This document shows, in pieces, positions 1-11,082 of a stretch of 21,468 nt of DNA. Every line of letters begins with the position of its first letter. Within the stretch, counting starts at the first letter, position 1. A model generated the notes under the pieces. The model worked only from the letters and a program-made list of their open reading frames with translations. It searched no databases and was not told the origin of the DNA. Origin of the DNA: Auxenochlorella pyrenoidosa (Eukaryota > Chlorophyta > Trebouxiophyceae > Chlorellales > Chlorellaceae). The position numbers and the translations under genes are program-made. The stretch is from positions 698,789 to 720,256 of the forward strand of contig KQ482003.1 in NCBI GenBank assembly GCA_001430745.1, read 5' to 3'.

Positions 1-265
1 ATAAAGGGCATGGCTGGTTTCAACGCTGGGGGCGTGTTTTGGGGTGCAGCCCAATTGAGCGCCGCTGCCAAGAGGCCCTGCGGCTCCATGACGGGGGAGG
101 GCATTGTCGGCCTTTTATAAAAAAGGGTGCTGTCAGCCATCTCTGGCTTCCCCACAGTGCTGCAGCGCGTGGCCGCGCCTTTCGCTCTGCAGCGCAATGT
201 CGCTGGCAAGCGCGACCCCCGCTCGGCCAGCTGGCGGGGCGCCTCACACGCCCCACACGCCTCAC

Positions 266-1013
266 CGGTCGCTGCGCAGCATGATGGGCATGCGGCCGAT
301 GACGATGGCCCCCGAGTTGTTCTTGCCCTTGCGGATCACCACCTCCTTGCCGCGCGTGTACTCCACATCCACCGAGATGGGCGCCGAGTAGGTCTGGTCG
401 CGCAGGCGGCACTGGTTGGGCGTCAGCTCGGTCTGCACGTAGTCCTCCTCCAGCGAGGGGCGCCCCACGTAGATGTTGGTGTACCTGGGGGTGGGTGGGG
501 GTGGGGGGGGGCCTGGGCGGCCGGGGCGGGTCAAACCACCCCTCCCGGGCTCCAGGGGCTGCGCACGCTCTTTCCGTGCACCACATGCGGGCCCATGCAG
601 CTTGCTGAGCATGAGAGTATAAGCATTTTGGGGGCACGGCAGGGAAATGTGGCCAGCTTGTTATTAAGAAACCGGCGCACTTGAGGTAGAAGTTGGGGTC
701 GGCATCGCAGGTGACGCGCTCGTTGCCCTTGGCCCGGATGATCTTCAGCAGGTCGCTTGAGATAAAGTGATTGAAGCTGCAGGGGAGGACGAGCGAGGCA
801 AGGCAACTGTTCAGGACCAGCACTGAGAGGATTGCTGAGCAAAGAAAGGGAACCTTGGGGACCTGCTGGCGAGAGTGCTTGGCCAGTGTGCCCTGCATCC
901 CTGCATCTCGCTCACCTGGACACATGCTGTCGGATCAGGCCCTTGGCCTGCAGGAAGGCTGGCAGCAGCGCATACTTTTGGTTGATGAGGCCCTCATGCT
1001 CTGCCGCCGCCAT
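266..1013 (-). CDS. RPC2: DNA-directed RNA polymerase III second-largest subunit (RPC2), 5' part only
   Basis: Codes for the start of the second-largest, beta-like subunit of nuclear RNA polymerase III, which transcribes tRNA and 5S rRNA genes. Three exons are visible: 1013-916, 776-681 and 484-266. They join in frame with GT-AG introns and give about 137 residues. The protein starts [20 protein letters not shown] and continues [17 protein letters not shown]. This matches the Pol III-type protrusion start (FLxxKGLxxQH.xSFNxFI) better than Pol II. Later come [39 protein letters not shown] and [10 protein letters not shown], all RPC2 hallmarks. An in-frame ATG at 1130 would add 39 Ala/Gly-rich residues; I prefer 1013 because family resemblance begins there. 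The gene leaves the window on its 3' side after a donor at 265. The conserved continuation (family pattern CxLxGK) is not evident in 1-265, so the next exon either lies outside or is diverged. Confidence 0.88.
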
Positions 1014-1539
1014 ACTGGCTGGCCGCCCAAGCCCAGGGCGGCACAACGCCGCCGCTGCTGCCGCCGCCGCCGCCGCTGGCAAGCTGCCTGCCTGCAGATC
1101 CCCCGAGCCGGGCTTGCTGTGATGGTTCAATCGATGCGCTTGAAGGGATCGAGCGCTCGAAACGACAAGAAGTGAGCACAGAAAGGTAGGGGCAGCGGCC
1201 TAGGCCCCCAGGAGGCGCCGCCGATGGGAGACACAGGTCCTAAGAGTGCAGAACCGGCGAAGAAACCGGCCTCTGAGCACCGAAGGCCCCTGCATGCATG
1301 ACTTGCATGATGGCTCCGCTTTGAGGCAATTTCCCAGCCGCCCCCGCCACCCTTTTGCATGTATGTATGACTTGAGCGCAATCCATATGCGATAATAACT
1401 GTTCGGCAGTTGCAGTCGTCTCTCCATCTCCCGACTGCCGCTCCGCACCACGCCAGCAGGCCTGCGGCCCGTCGGACGCTCGCGTAGTGGAACTGGCAGC
1501 TGGGAAAGGGGGCGACAGACGCTACGGCAGGTAGAAGGC
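1014..1539. promoter_or_regulatory. Divergent promoter region between RPC2 and the mTERF gene
   Basis: The 526 bp between the RPC2 start (1013, minus strand) and the mTERF start (1540, plus strand) must hold both promoters and 5' UTRs. No convincing TATA box is visible. The RPC2 side holds a GCC/GCA-rich tract (about 1049-1080), which would become an Ala run if translation started at 1130. Assigning this stretch as a bidirectional promoter is inferred from gene orientation only. Confidence 0.5.
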
Positions 1540-4250
1540 ATGTTGCCAGGTCCGCCGGCGGCAGTGGCAGCGGCGGCTGCCGCCGCTGCACCGCCCCGGC
1601 CGTCGCAGTTTGTTATGATGGATCGGCCACGGCCGTCGGGGCTGCCAGGCGGGGGCCAGCTGCGCATCCCCACACCCCAAGAACTGGAGCAGATGCGGCG
1701 CTTGCGCAACCAGCAGCAGCAGCAGCAGCAGCGGAGGTTTGCGCCGCCGCTCCCGCCGCAGCGGCGCCCGCCGCCCCCGCAGCGCCAGCAGCCAGGGCAG
1801 CCGGGGGAGCAGCAGCCGCAGGAGGAACAGCAGCGGCATCAGGGGCCGGGCGTGCCTGCGGTCCAGCGGCAGCAGGTGGTGCCGCCTGGCTTTGGGGTGC
1901 GGCAGCCGCCGGCGCGGCAGGGCCTGGCGCAGCGCGGGGCGCGGCTGCCCAGCAGCCGGGGCAGCAAGGAGGACGTGTTCCAGGCGCTGGCTGATGCCTG
2001 CGACCTGGAGGATGCCTGGCGGCCACAGGTGAGGGCTCTGCTGCCTTTCTGGCCGTCGGACCAGCCCGGCAGGCAGCTGCAACACAGTGCTTCAATCGCA
2101 TGCCTGCTTGCTGGCGTGGCGCATGCCCAGAGCCCATTCGTGATGCCCATTCGAGATGCTGCAAGCAGCGCCGGTGCCTGCGGGCTGAGCCCCCCTCCCC
2201 CCCCCCCCCCCCACGGTGCTGCTCCTGCACGACCTGGGCCTGCGGGCCGCCGACTTCCAGCGCCTGGTGGACAGCCGGCCGGAGATCTTCCAGATGGGCA
2301 TCGTCACCATGCGGCGCAAGCTCAAGTTCTTCCAGGACACCATCGGCCTCAGGTGCGGCAGCAGCGGGGCTGAGAGGGGCTGTGCGGCCACAGGCCGCAA
2401 GAGGGGGCGCACTCCCTGCCAAGATGAGGCGCTGCGCGAGCGGGATTGCTCAGTTGCACGAGTGCTGGCGTGTGGGAGCACCCGCTCTGCGCACTGCCGC
2501 GCTCTGCCCACTGCGCCCACCCGCCTTCCTGCCCGCGCGCCGCTGCGCCCGCGCCCTGCAGCAACGCCGAGCTGACCAAGGTGATTGTCAAGTTCCCCCG
2601 CATCCTGGAGTACAAGTCGGAGCGCACGATCCGGCCGCGCCTCGAGTTTCTGCGGCGCTGCGGCGTGGCGCAGGAGGACCTCGCCAAGGTGCGCAGCCCG
2701 CACAGATGCACACGCGCTGCAATGGGAAGCAGCCGGTATGGGTTTGGCGCGCCCCAGGGATGCCACCACTGGAGGCCCCGACTCACGTTCCTTGCAGTCG
2801 TTGTGGCTGCTTCCAAAGGGCGCCGTCGGTCTGCCGCCCTGGCCATGCCTGCACAGCCCGACGCTCTCGCCTGCCTCTGGCCCACCGCCCCGCCAGGTGT
2901 TCATGCGGGCCCCCATGGCGCTGGAGCTGCGGGTCAGGGACACGCTGGAGCCGCGCGCCGACTTCCTGCGCCGCGTGCTGAGCCTGTCCTCCGGGGCGCT
3001 GGGCAAGCTGATAGTGCGGCACCCGCAGGTGGGCCGGGCAGCCTCCTGGGCAGCGCGCGCTGCCCACAGCACCGCTGCGCGGGCGCTCTGCGCGTCTGGA
3101 GGGCGCAGCGCCGCCATTCAGGTTCCAGAAGGGTTGCAAGCCGTGTGCAGTGTGGTCGCCAGTGCCGCTGCCTTGTTCATGTGCGCCCTGCCCGCGCGCC
3201 CGCAGGTGCTGACGTGTACGGAAGACATGATGCAGCAGCGGGTGGACTTCCTGCTGCAGCAGGGGCTGAGCCAGGCGGAGCTGGGGCGGGCGGTGCTCGC
3301 GCACCCACAGGTGGGTCGCGGGGCTGGGCTGGATGTGCGGCTGAACGCCGGTCGGAGCGCTCATCATGCTCGGCAGGGGCTGGCACACGACGACCCCACA
3401 CCCTAATTGGACACCCGCTACGGACCCATGAGCAACTCCGGGCGGCAGTGCCTCCGCACGCCCCCGCCTCCACCACACCAACAAACACACACCACACCGC
3501 TACCACCACCACCACCCGCGCAGGTGCTGCACTACAAGATTGACAGCATGCAGGAGCGCGTGGAATTCCTGCTGTCCATCGGCCTGGACCGGCAGCAGGT
3601 GGCCTCCTGCGTGGCGCGCTTCCCGCAGCTCTTCTCGCTCAACGTGGAGGCCAACCTGGGCCCCAAGTGGCGCTACCTGGTGGACTTCCTGCGGGCCTCG
3701 CCCCAGGAGAGCCTGGCCACCCTCTGCTCCTACCCCGCCTTCTTCAGCCTGTCGCTGACCAACCGGTGAGGGCGGGGGAGCTGGGCCTCTGGCCAGGCCC
3801 CCGGCGCGTCTGTGCAGGAGTGTCAGGTAGCCCAGCAGCCTGCAAGTGCAGCATCTGGCTGGTTGTGTTAGGCGTTCCATTGTGGTTCTGAGCACACGCT
3901 GTGTCCTTTGCAAATTTGCACGCAGGGTCGTGCCGCGCCACCGCTTCTTCCTGCACATGCATGCAAAGAGTGCAAGCAAGCAGGCCAGCAGCAGCAGCAG
4001 CAGCAGTAAGTCTAGCGGCAGTGGGAGCAGCAAATCAAGCAGCACTGGCAAAGCTGGCAGCAGCAGCAGCAGCAGCGGCGGCAGTGAAGCCACATTTCCC
4101 ACGAACCTTCTCAAATGCAGCGATGCCCAGTTTTGCAAGCAGCTAGGTGCTACGCAGGCAGAGTACGATAGCTTTAGGCAGCAACTGTTTGGCGGTGCGG
4201 CAGCGCAGCCCAGAAGCAGCAATGACTCAGATTCAGATGATGAGCTCTAG
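1540..4250 (+). CDS. mTERF-family protein (probably organelle-targeted), about 518 aa, seven exons
   Basis: Nucleic-acid-binding protein of the mTERF superfamily, whose members regulate transcription, splicing or ribosome assembly in mitochondria or plastids. Exons: 1540-2028, 2216-2352, 2562-2688, 2897-3028, 3206-3310, 3524-3765 and 3926-4250. Residues 1-163 are low-complexity (Ala run, Gln7 encoded by a CAG run at 1711-1731, Pro/Gln-rich). About 164-420 hold mTERF helical repeats, with typical pieces such as VIVKFPRILEYKSE, RPRLEFLRRCGV, MQERVEFLLSIGL and VVPRHRFFLHM. A Ser-rich linker follows. The tail (FPTNLLKCSDAQFCKQLG, EYDSFRQQLF) resembles the C-terminal segment seen in many plant mTERFs. 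The protein ends in acidic DSDSDDEL. The first in-frame ATG is at 1540; no clear transit peptide is visible, so the organelle is unknown. Exon 2 lacks an AG acceptor at the expected place (see findings); all other borders are GT-AG. Confidence 0.87.
1711..1731 (+). repeat. CAG trinucleotide run in mTERF exon 1
   Basis: Seven CAG units encode a Gln7 tract in the low-complexity N-terminal region of the mTERF protein. AGC-rich runs encoding Ser stretches occur in its last exon (about 3987-4007 and 4058-4075). Confidence 0.8.
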
Positions 4251-4363
4251 CGGCAGTCCTGCCAGTGCCGCCTCTTTTTCAGCACTGTTTCGGATTTACT
4301 CTGCAAACACTTGCCCTTGCCAAACTTAATGTGGGCAACGTCCCACCGGAATACAACTGCCCC

Positions 4364-4368
4364 TGTAA
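4364..4368 (+). terminator. TGTAA polyadenylation signal, mTERF gene
   Basis: TGTAA is the usual chlorophyte nuclear polyadenylation signal. This one lies 114 bp past the mTERF stop codon, a plausible 3' UTR length, inside the short tail-to-tail spacer with CTR9. Confidence 0.6.
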
Positions 4369-4412
4369 TGAATGTGGCCGGCTGGTTGGGTTGCGAACAA
4401 GGGCTGAGCATG

Positions 4413-4417
4413 TTACA
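4413..4417 (-). terminator. TGTAA polyadenylation signal, CTR9 gene
   Basis: TTACA on the plus strand reads TGTAA on the minus strand, 48 bp past the CTR9 stop at 4465. Cleavage 10-20 bases downstream would fall between this signal and that of the convergent mTERF gene, so the two transcripts would end next to or slightly overlapping each other. Confidence 0.6.
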
Positions 4418-4464
4418 GCAGTGGGGCAGGTGCAGATGCATGCAGGCGGTGCTCACAGGCCGCA

Positions 4465-7400
4465 TCAACCGCCCTCCTCCTCGCTGTCGGACAGCACCGC
4501 CGCATTCTTCTTCTGCTTCTTCTTTGGCCGCTCGTCGCCGCCCTCCAGGCCGCCCGCCTTGCCGCCCTCCCCCTCGGATGCGCCCCCCTCATCCAGGTCA
4601 AAGTCATCATCAAACTCGTCCTCCAAGTCCTGGAAGTTGACACCGGCTGCGGCGCCGCCCTGGCGAGCGGCTGCCGCCTCCTGCTCGTCCTCTGCCATTC
4701 CAGGAACGTAATCCTGTTTGTAGGGGGAAGATGGCATGCAAGCAACTTTAGAGAAACATGTTGCCATGAGACAAAGCAGGGCAAGAACTGTTCCAGTATT
4801 CTAAGCGCACAACAGCTTGCGGCATCCTGCCGCCTTAGAGGCAACAAGGGCCGCTTGTACCACGGCTAAGTTGCAACCCGCCCGTAGGGCATAATGCAGA
4901 CACACTTCAAACCAACATCGCACGGCATGATATGCATTTTTCGTGATGCGATGCAATGCAGGAGGCTGCAACAGACCGGCACCGCCTCACCTCATCTTCC
5001 TCTGACTCGTCAAACAGATTGTTGTACTCGTCGCCCTGCTCGGCTGCCGCAGCCGCCTGCTTGCTCTTCTCAACCGCCTTGGCGGCCTGTGCGGCATCGC
5101 CCTGCTCTACAGCCTGCACCACAGGATTAATGGCAGCTCAGCGCACACATTGCAGGCATTGCCAGGCTGCAGGATGCTCGCGGCTTGTTGAGTGCGTGCA
5201 GCATGCACCATGCCGCTCCTACATGCAAGCCCTTAAAGTCAGCCAGCCTACCGGCCCCCCACCCACCCACCCACCTTCTGCACCGTGGCCTGCGTCTTCC
5301 ACCTGTCCTTCATCTGCTGCAGCTTCTCCGCGTTCCGCCGCGCCTGCTCCTCCAGCCTGCGTTTGGCCGCCTCCTCCCGGGCCAGCTGGTTCTTGGCGGC
5401 CAGCTCGCGCTCGCGCTGCAGCAGGACGTGTGGGTGGGTGGGTGGTGGTGGTGGTGGGGAGGGTGGGGTGGGTGGGTAAGTGGGAAGCCCGGAAGCAGGT
5501 TTCCTTGAGCTGCGTGCCCAGCTCACCCGCGCAGCCTCGGCCTGCATTGTGGCCATCTGCTGCCGCAGCGCAGCTTGCTCCGACTCATGCCGTGCTGCCT
5601 CCAGATATTTCTGCGGCGGCGGGCAAGGCACGGAAGGCGTTGGGCGGACTGAGCATGTACACAGGTTGGACACAAGGGCCTTGCGCTCGCTCACTGCCAC
5701 TGCGCCTTGCTCTGCCTTCATAGTGCAACCTGCTCTGCCCAAACTTTGCTTGCACAATCCCCCAAGCACAAGTCCCATTTGCTGTCCCCGGCTGCTCCCC
5801 ACCCCACTGGCCCCTGCCCCACCCTCGCCCCGGCCCCGCCCCGCCCATCCGCCCTCCCTCCCAGCCACGCACCAGCGACTTGTCGTGCGTCTCTACCACA
5901 AACTCCACATGGTGCTGCAGCTTCTTGGGGTCCAGCCCCGCCGCCCTGCCCAGCTGCTTCAGGTGCAAGAAGAAGCGGTGCGCGTGCTGTAGCTCCCTCA
6001 TCGCCTGCTTCATCTCCGCATACTTGCCGGGGTCGCCCGGCGGCCGCTCCTTATTCAGCGTGCGCACCGCCCACTCCTGCGCACCCGGGGGCAGGCGTGC
6101 AATGCGATGAGGGGGAGGGAGCACAGCCAGTGCAGGGCAGGCGTTGACACACAGGGGAGCGCTGGCAGGGCATGCCAGGCGCGTGCCAACCCTCGGGCCC
6201 ACAAGCTCAGCGCGATGCGTCCCTGCGCCCAGGATATTGAGGTGGCACAATCCAAAGCACAGCACACCCTGACCTGCAGCGTGACAGCCACGTCGAAGCG
6301 CAGCTTGTGGTCGGTGGGTGCCAGGTGCAGCGCCTTGGTCAGCGTCGCCTTGGCCTCGGGCAGCTGGTCCGCATCGTACTGCGCCCTGCAGCGGGAGGAG
6401 GGCCACAGGCGTGCTCTCAGCAGGCAACACGGCAGCTCACCGTGTGGTGTGGAGGCAAGCTACGCGCGCATGGGTGATGCACCAGCTGCCGCCGCTGTGA
6501 AGGGTGAGGCCAGAAAGGAGGGAGGAGAAAAGTGCCAAAAAAACTGCCGCGCAGCCGTCCTTGCAGGCAGCGCGCAGCATTCTCTGCAGGCGGCCCGGCA
6601 ACCCACCGCGCCAGGTAGAGCATGACGAGCGCGCTGCGGTTGTCGTAGAACTTGCGCAGCGCGTTTTTGTACATCTGGATGGCCGGCACGTACTGCTGCT
6701 GCGCCAGGTACACGTTGGCCAGGTTGATCCAGGCATCAGGCATGCGCCAGAAGCCATCTGTGGCGGCAGAGGCCTCCTGGACCTGCAGACAGGAGGGAGA
6801 TGGGACGTGCAGGTACGCTCACTGTCAGAACCCGGCTAAAGAGCGCCGGCAGCACTGCTGATATCAAAGGTTGCCGTGCACACCACGCGAAGCCAGGAGC
6901 AAGCGGCAGGCTTGCACCGCCCACCTGCAGGAAGACCTCCTTGGCTGCCGACATGTTGCCAACCTCTGCCAGGATGCAGCCCACGCCGTTGGCGGCAGAG
7001 ATGCAGCCTGCACCGTGGGAAGCGGAAAAGTTAAAGATAAATGATTAACACTAAGGGATTGGCAACGTTACAGCAAGCAGAGCATAGATGAAAGTGTTGA
7101 CATGGATGCACGCGCAGCCCCCCCCATACACATACACACAAACTCCCAGCTTCAACTTGTTGCAGTGATGCAGCTCCACGGCCTGCAGTACCCTCCACCA
7201 TAGCCATGACCACGAGCTCACCCTCGTCCTTCTCCAGCACGCGGCGGTACAGCTCCATGGCATGGCTGTAGTGCACCTCGGCGCGCTTGATGGCCTCCTC
7301 CTTGCGCCGGTCAGAGGGCGCCGAGTAGGCATGCAGGTTGGCCATGGCCAGCTTGGCAAACGTCTCGTGCCTACTGTCCGCCTGCTCCAGCAGCCGGTCC

Positions 7401-10400
7401 AGCACCTGCATGGTGCCAAAGCAGGACCGCGCGGCGTACAGTTAATGGTGCACACAAGCGCCTGCAAAGCAGGGGGTGCAGCAAAGGGGGCAACCCAAGG
7501 CAACTGCAGCTGCAAGCAACAATGCATCAGCCATCCGTGTGACACTGCGCACAGCATGCAAAGCATGCACGTGAGCGGCTTTCATAGCACAGCAGAGCCA
7601 ACCCAACAGACAATACAGCATTGGGCCAGCAGAAGGAAGTGCCATGAAAGCATGGCGATGTGCGCTGCAGAGAATGGGCCCACCTGCTTGGCACGGTGGT
7701 AGTCACGCTTCTCCAGGTACAGCCCCGCCTGCAGCGCCAGCGCGTCGCTGCAGTAGGCTGGGATGTCCACCGCCTGCTCGGTCCAACGCAGCGCCTCCTG
7801 CGGCCGATGGATACAGGCAGACAAAAGCAGCTCTGACTGGAGCTTTGCCGGAGAAAGTCGAGCGATCCCACAGAAGCGCCTCTCGTTTGGCAACCGCAGC
7901 CATATCTTGGTCGCATACCCTGCATTGACTGCTTGCCTTGGTGTCGCCCCTCGCCTTGGCGATGCACGCCAGCCGCAGGCAGCAGTCGCCGTATTGCGGG
8001 AACTGCTTCAGCAGCTCCTTGTACTCGGCCTCTGCCGCCTGGAGGCTGCCGCAGGCCTCCTTCACGCGCGCCAGGTTGTATCCCAGGGTGACCTGCAGCA
8101 GGAGAAGAGAGAACCGGGAAGAAACTGAGACACAGAACCACTGCAAGCGGGGGCCAAGCCTGCAGCCCAGCAAAGGGAAGGAGTGTAAGCGGCCACGCAG
8201 CAAACAGTGTTAGCAATCTGGAACAGGGTCAGAGGCTGGGGCAGCCAAAGCACACGCAACCTGGCACCTGCATGGGGTGCTGACCTGTGCAAGCGGGCTC
8301 AAGTTGCCAAGGCCTGCGTCTGCAGCCGTCTGCATTGCTTGCGCCATCAGATCGTACGCTGCCTGCGAGTTGCCTGCCCGCAGATGCAGTACCGCCGCGT
8401 TGTTGAGCAGGCGCGCCGGCAGCTGGGCGCCGCCATTGGCACTGCCGTTGCCCGCTGCCGCGGCACGCTTGATCTCTATTGCCTTGTTGTACGCCTTGAG
8501 TGCGCCTGCAGGTGCATGTTGGGGGCATGTGTTTGGTTTTGCGAGAGCATTGCGCGCTGGATAGGTTCACACCTGTTATTTAACAGCCCAAGAGATTAAG
8601 ATTGTAATGCATTTTGAGGCAAAGGTGCACTGCGACAGACCCTGCCGGCGCTGCCGCGGCGCGCACCTGCCGGCTCGAGCGAGGACAGCAGGTCACCGAG
8701 CAGCTCCCAGAGGTCGGCATCCTGCGGCCGCTGCTCCGTGGCCTCCTTGAACTGCGGCACCACCTTGGTGCTCTTCAGCGGCGTCTTGGGCAGCACGCGG
8801 CCCAGCACCTGCAGGGCGGCGGCAGGGCGCACACAAATGACGTCCAAAGTGCAGAAGTTCAAGCATGGAAGTGATGCGTGCAAGCAGCCGCCATTTTGGA
8901 CGTGGGCAAGTCACCCCTGGAACATTAAACAGATGTACAACAGCAGGCATGTGAAATACATTGCTGTCGTCTTGCCCAGCTCGGTGACAGAAACAACCGC
9001 AGGTGCGACTGTTCTGCATGCATATCAGGATGATATCACGGACACAGGGGACCTGCCCCACGCAAGCGCAGGCCCGTCGGCTCGCCTGCAGCGCGTCTAT
9101 CCACTGCGGCACATCCAGCAGCACACTCTCCAGGATGGACACCGCGTTGATGGGCTGCCCCCGCAGCACCTCCACCTGGGCTAGCCCCAGCTTGGGCAGC
9201 GGCAGCTTGGAGTCCAGCTGGTTGGCCTGTTGCGGTTTGGACAGTGGCAGGCGTGCATGCAGGCTGTCAGTAAGACATGTGTTTTCTGGTAAAGGATAGT
9301 TTGAACATGCTCTAATGCTGACAGCGACCTGGCGCGGCTGTGCATCACGTGAGCTGGACAGCTCGGGGTTAGGACAGGACAAGAAGGGAAGGATGGTGGG
9401 GCCGTGCGCACACCTGCTGATAGAAGGTGAACGCCTCCTGCATTCGGCCCAGCGCGTGGTGAGCCCGCGCCAGAATCGTCAGCGCCTCGCCTTGCAGCTG
9501 CAGGCTCGGCGCGTGCTGGTACACTATCTGGGCCGCTTGCAGCGCCTGCAGATGCGTATTGCAAGAAAAACTTAGAGATGACGCAGCTTCTACCCTAAAC
9601 TACCGCTCCCGCACCCTTTGAAATGCAACTTGGGAAGAATGCTCGACCCCACAGGCTGAACCCGGCATCCCCACTCGATGTTAATGTATGCATTGTGGCG
9701 GCTTGCTCACCTTCTCAGCATAGCCCTGGCGCAGGCAGAAGTGCGCCAGCAGCAGAAGCACAAAGGGATTCTCAGGGTCTTGCTCAAACGCCTGCGCCAG
9801 CAGCTGCGAACCCTCGCGCACCCCCTGCAAAGACTCAATGGCAAATCAGGGACGAATGCAGCGCAATCAAGCAACACATATCGCGATCACATCAACATAA
9901 AAAAGTGCAGGGCTCCGTGCCGATCCTGCTTTGGCAGACGCCCAGGCGAGCGAGTGGAATCAGACTGCAGCCGTCCTCTTTGGCAGATGCCCAGGCATGC
10001 GGTGAGGACCATGCTACAACCATCCACCCAGGGCAGCGCACCTCCTCGTCACTGCTGACGTGCAGCTTGAGCACCGCCAGCCCCAGCAGCGCGGGCGTGC
10101 AGTTGGGCGACAGCTCCAGTGTGCGGCGGTATGCCAGCTCAGCCTTTTCCGTGTTGCCCAGCTTGAGGCAGCAGGCCGCAATGCCCAGCCGCACCTCGGG
10201 CGGGCAGCTGGGGCAGTCGCGCACCGCTTGCTTGTAGCTGCGCGGGGCAGGGCGGACGGTTGCTGCATTCAGTGCAAGACCCGTGCTGGTGCAGGATGCA
10301 CGTGCCGGCAGCAGCACAAACTTTGCTACTGTCAGGTGCGCATGCACATTTGCTCAGAGCCTGAGCTCGCTCACAGGCGCAGCGCATCTGCATAGTTGCG

Positions 10401-11082
10401 CTGGTTGAACTGCAGGTTGGCGAGGGCCAGCTGCGCCGCAATGCTGGGCCGACCATTGCAGCGCATACGCGCTGCATTCTCAAACCCTTTCCTGGCAGCC
10501 ACCGTGTCTCCCTGCAGGTGGACAGTTAGCAGAAGGTTACATGCAGCACAGCCGGCCGCAACACAGCTGACTGCACAAGCAGGGTACTGCAAGGCCACAT
10601 ACACAACTTCTGCCCTGCCAAGCACAGCCAGCAGCCACTTGTCCCTGCCCCTCTGCTGCATCAGAAGCGCCCACCTTGATGAGCGCAACGTGTGCCAGCA
10701 CCAGCTCTGGCAGCTGCTCCTGTGCGCCCCCGCTCAGTCGCTGCGCGCGGAGGCACAGCTCAGAGCTGCGCGACAGCAGCAGCGCGCGAGAGCGGCGGTC
10801 GCGGTCAGCCACGGCGCGCTGCGCCGTGAACTCTGCCAGGCTGCACAGCGCCAGCACGTGGCTGAACGTGTCGCCCCCGGGCGCCTGCCGGTCCACCGCC
10901 TCTGACATCACCGCCTCATAGTCGCCATCTCGCCCCGCCGCCAGCAGGTGCTGCGCGGCGTGCGTCCACGTGGAGATGGGCGCCGCCTCGGCGCGCAGCA
11001 CCCGCAGCAGGCTGTCCAGGCTCTGCTGCTCCCCCGGCTCCAGCCGCACCACTCCCTCCCGCACGGGGAGCAGCAGCGCCAT
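4465..11082 (-). CDS. CTR9: CTR9 homologue, TPR scaffold of the Paf1 complex, 1038 aa, nineteen exons
   Basis: CTR9 is the TPR scaffold of the nuclear Paf1 complex (VIP6/ELF8 in Arabidopsis), which acts in Pol II elongation and histone modification. Exons: 11082-10675, 10511-10375, 10237-10042, 9824-9711, 9545-9414, 9226-9086, 8808-8667, 8505-8285, 8092-7937, 7797-7684, 7405-7222, 7007-6925, 6782-6607, 6385-6274, 6076-5873, 5610-5527, 5415-5275, 5113-4991 and 4713-4465. They total 3117 nt in one open frame. The N-terminus (LPVREGVVRLEP, then APISTWTHAAQHLL) is CTR9-like. TPR helices fill about 100-770, including YNLARVKEACGSLQAAEAEY, NGVGCILAEVGNMSAAKEVF and WINLANVYLAQQQYVPAIQM. A charged coiled coil spans about 841-915. 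The acidic tail (YNNLFDESEEDE, FDDDFDLDEGG) includes a basic nuclear-localization-like patch (ERPKKKQKK). The length is close to yeast (1077) and Arabidopsis (about 1090). Introns 6 and 9 have GC donors. The first ATG fits the family N-terminus. Confidence 0.94.
5428..5479 (+). repeat. G-rich simple repeat in CTR9 intron 16
   Basis: A run of GTGGG/GGT units lies in the intron between CTR9 exons 16 and 17 (5416-5526). The G-rich strand is the CTR9 template strand; the transcript has the matching C-rich tract, which can serve as the polypyrimidine stretch before the acceptor at 5416. It has several runs of three or more G and so could form a G-quadruplex. No function is shown. Confidence 0.6.

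Noticed and set aside
1613..2422. 269-codon Ala/Pro-rich frame on the minus strand
   Set aside because: Antisense of mTERF exon 1 (CAG and GCC runs read as Ala/Pro) and crosses splice sites; no independent support.
5585..6430. Long continuous minus-strand frame as a separate gene
   Set aside because: It is CTR9 exon 15 with its open introns; the family sequence jumps frame at good splice sites.
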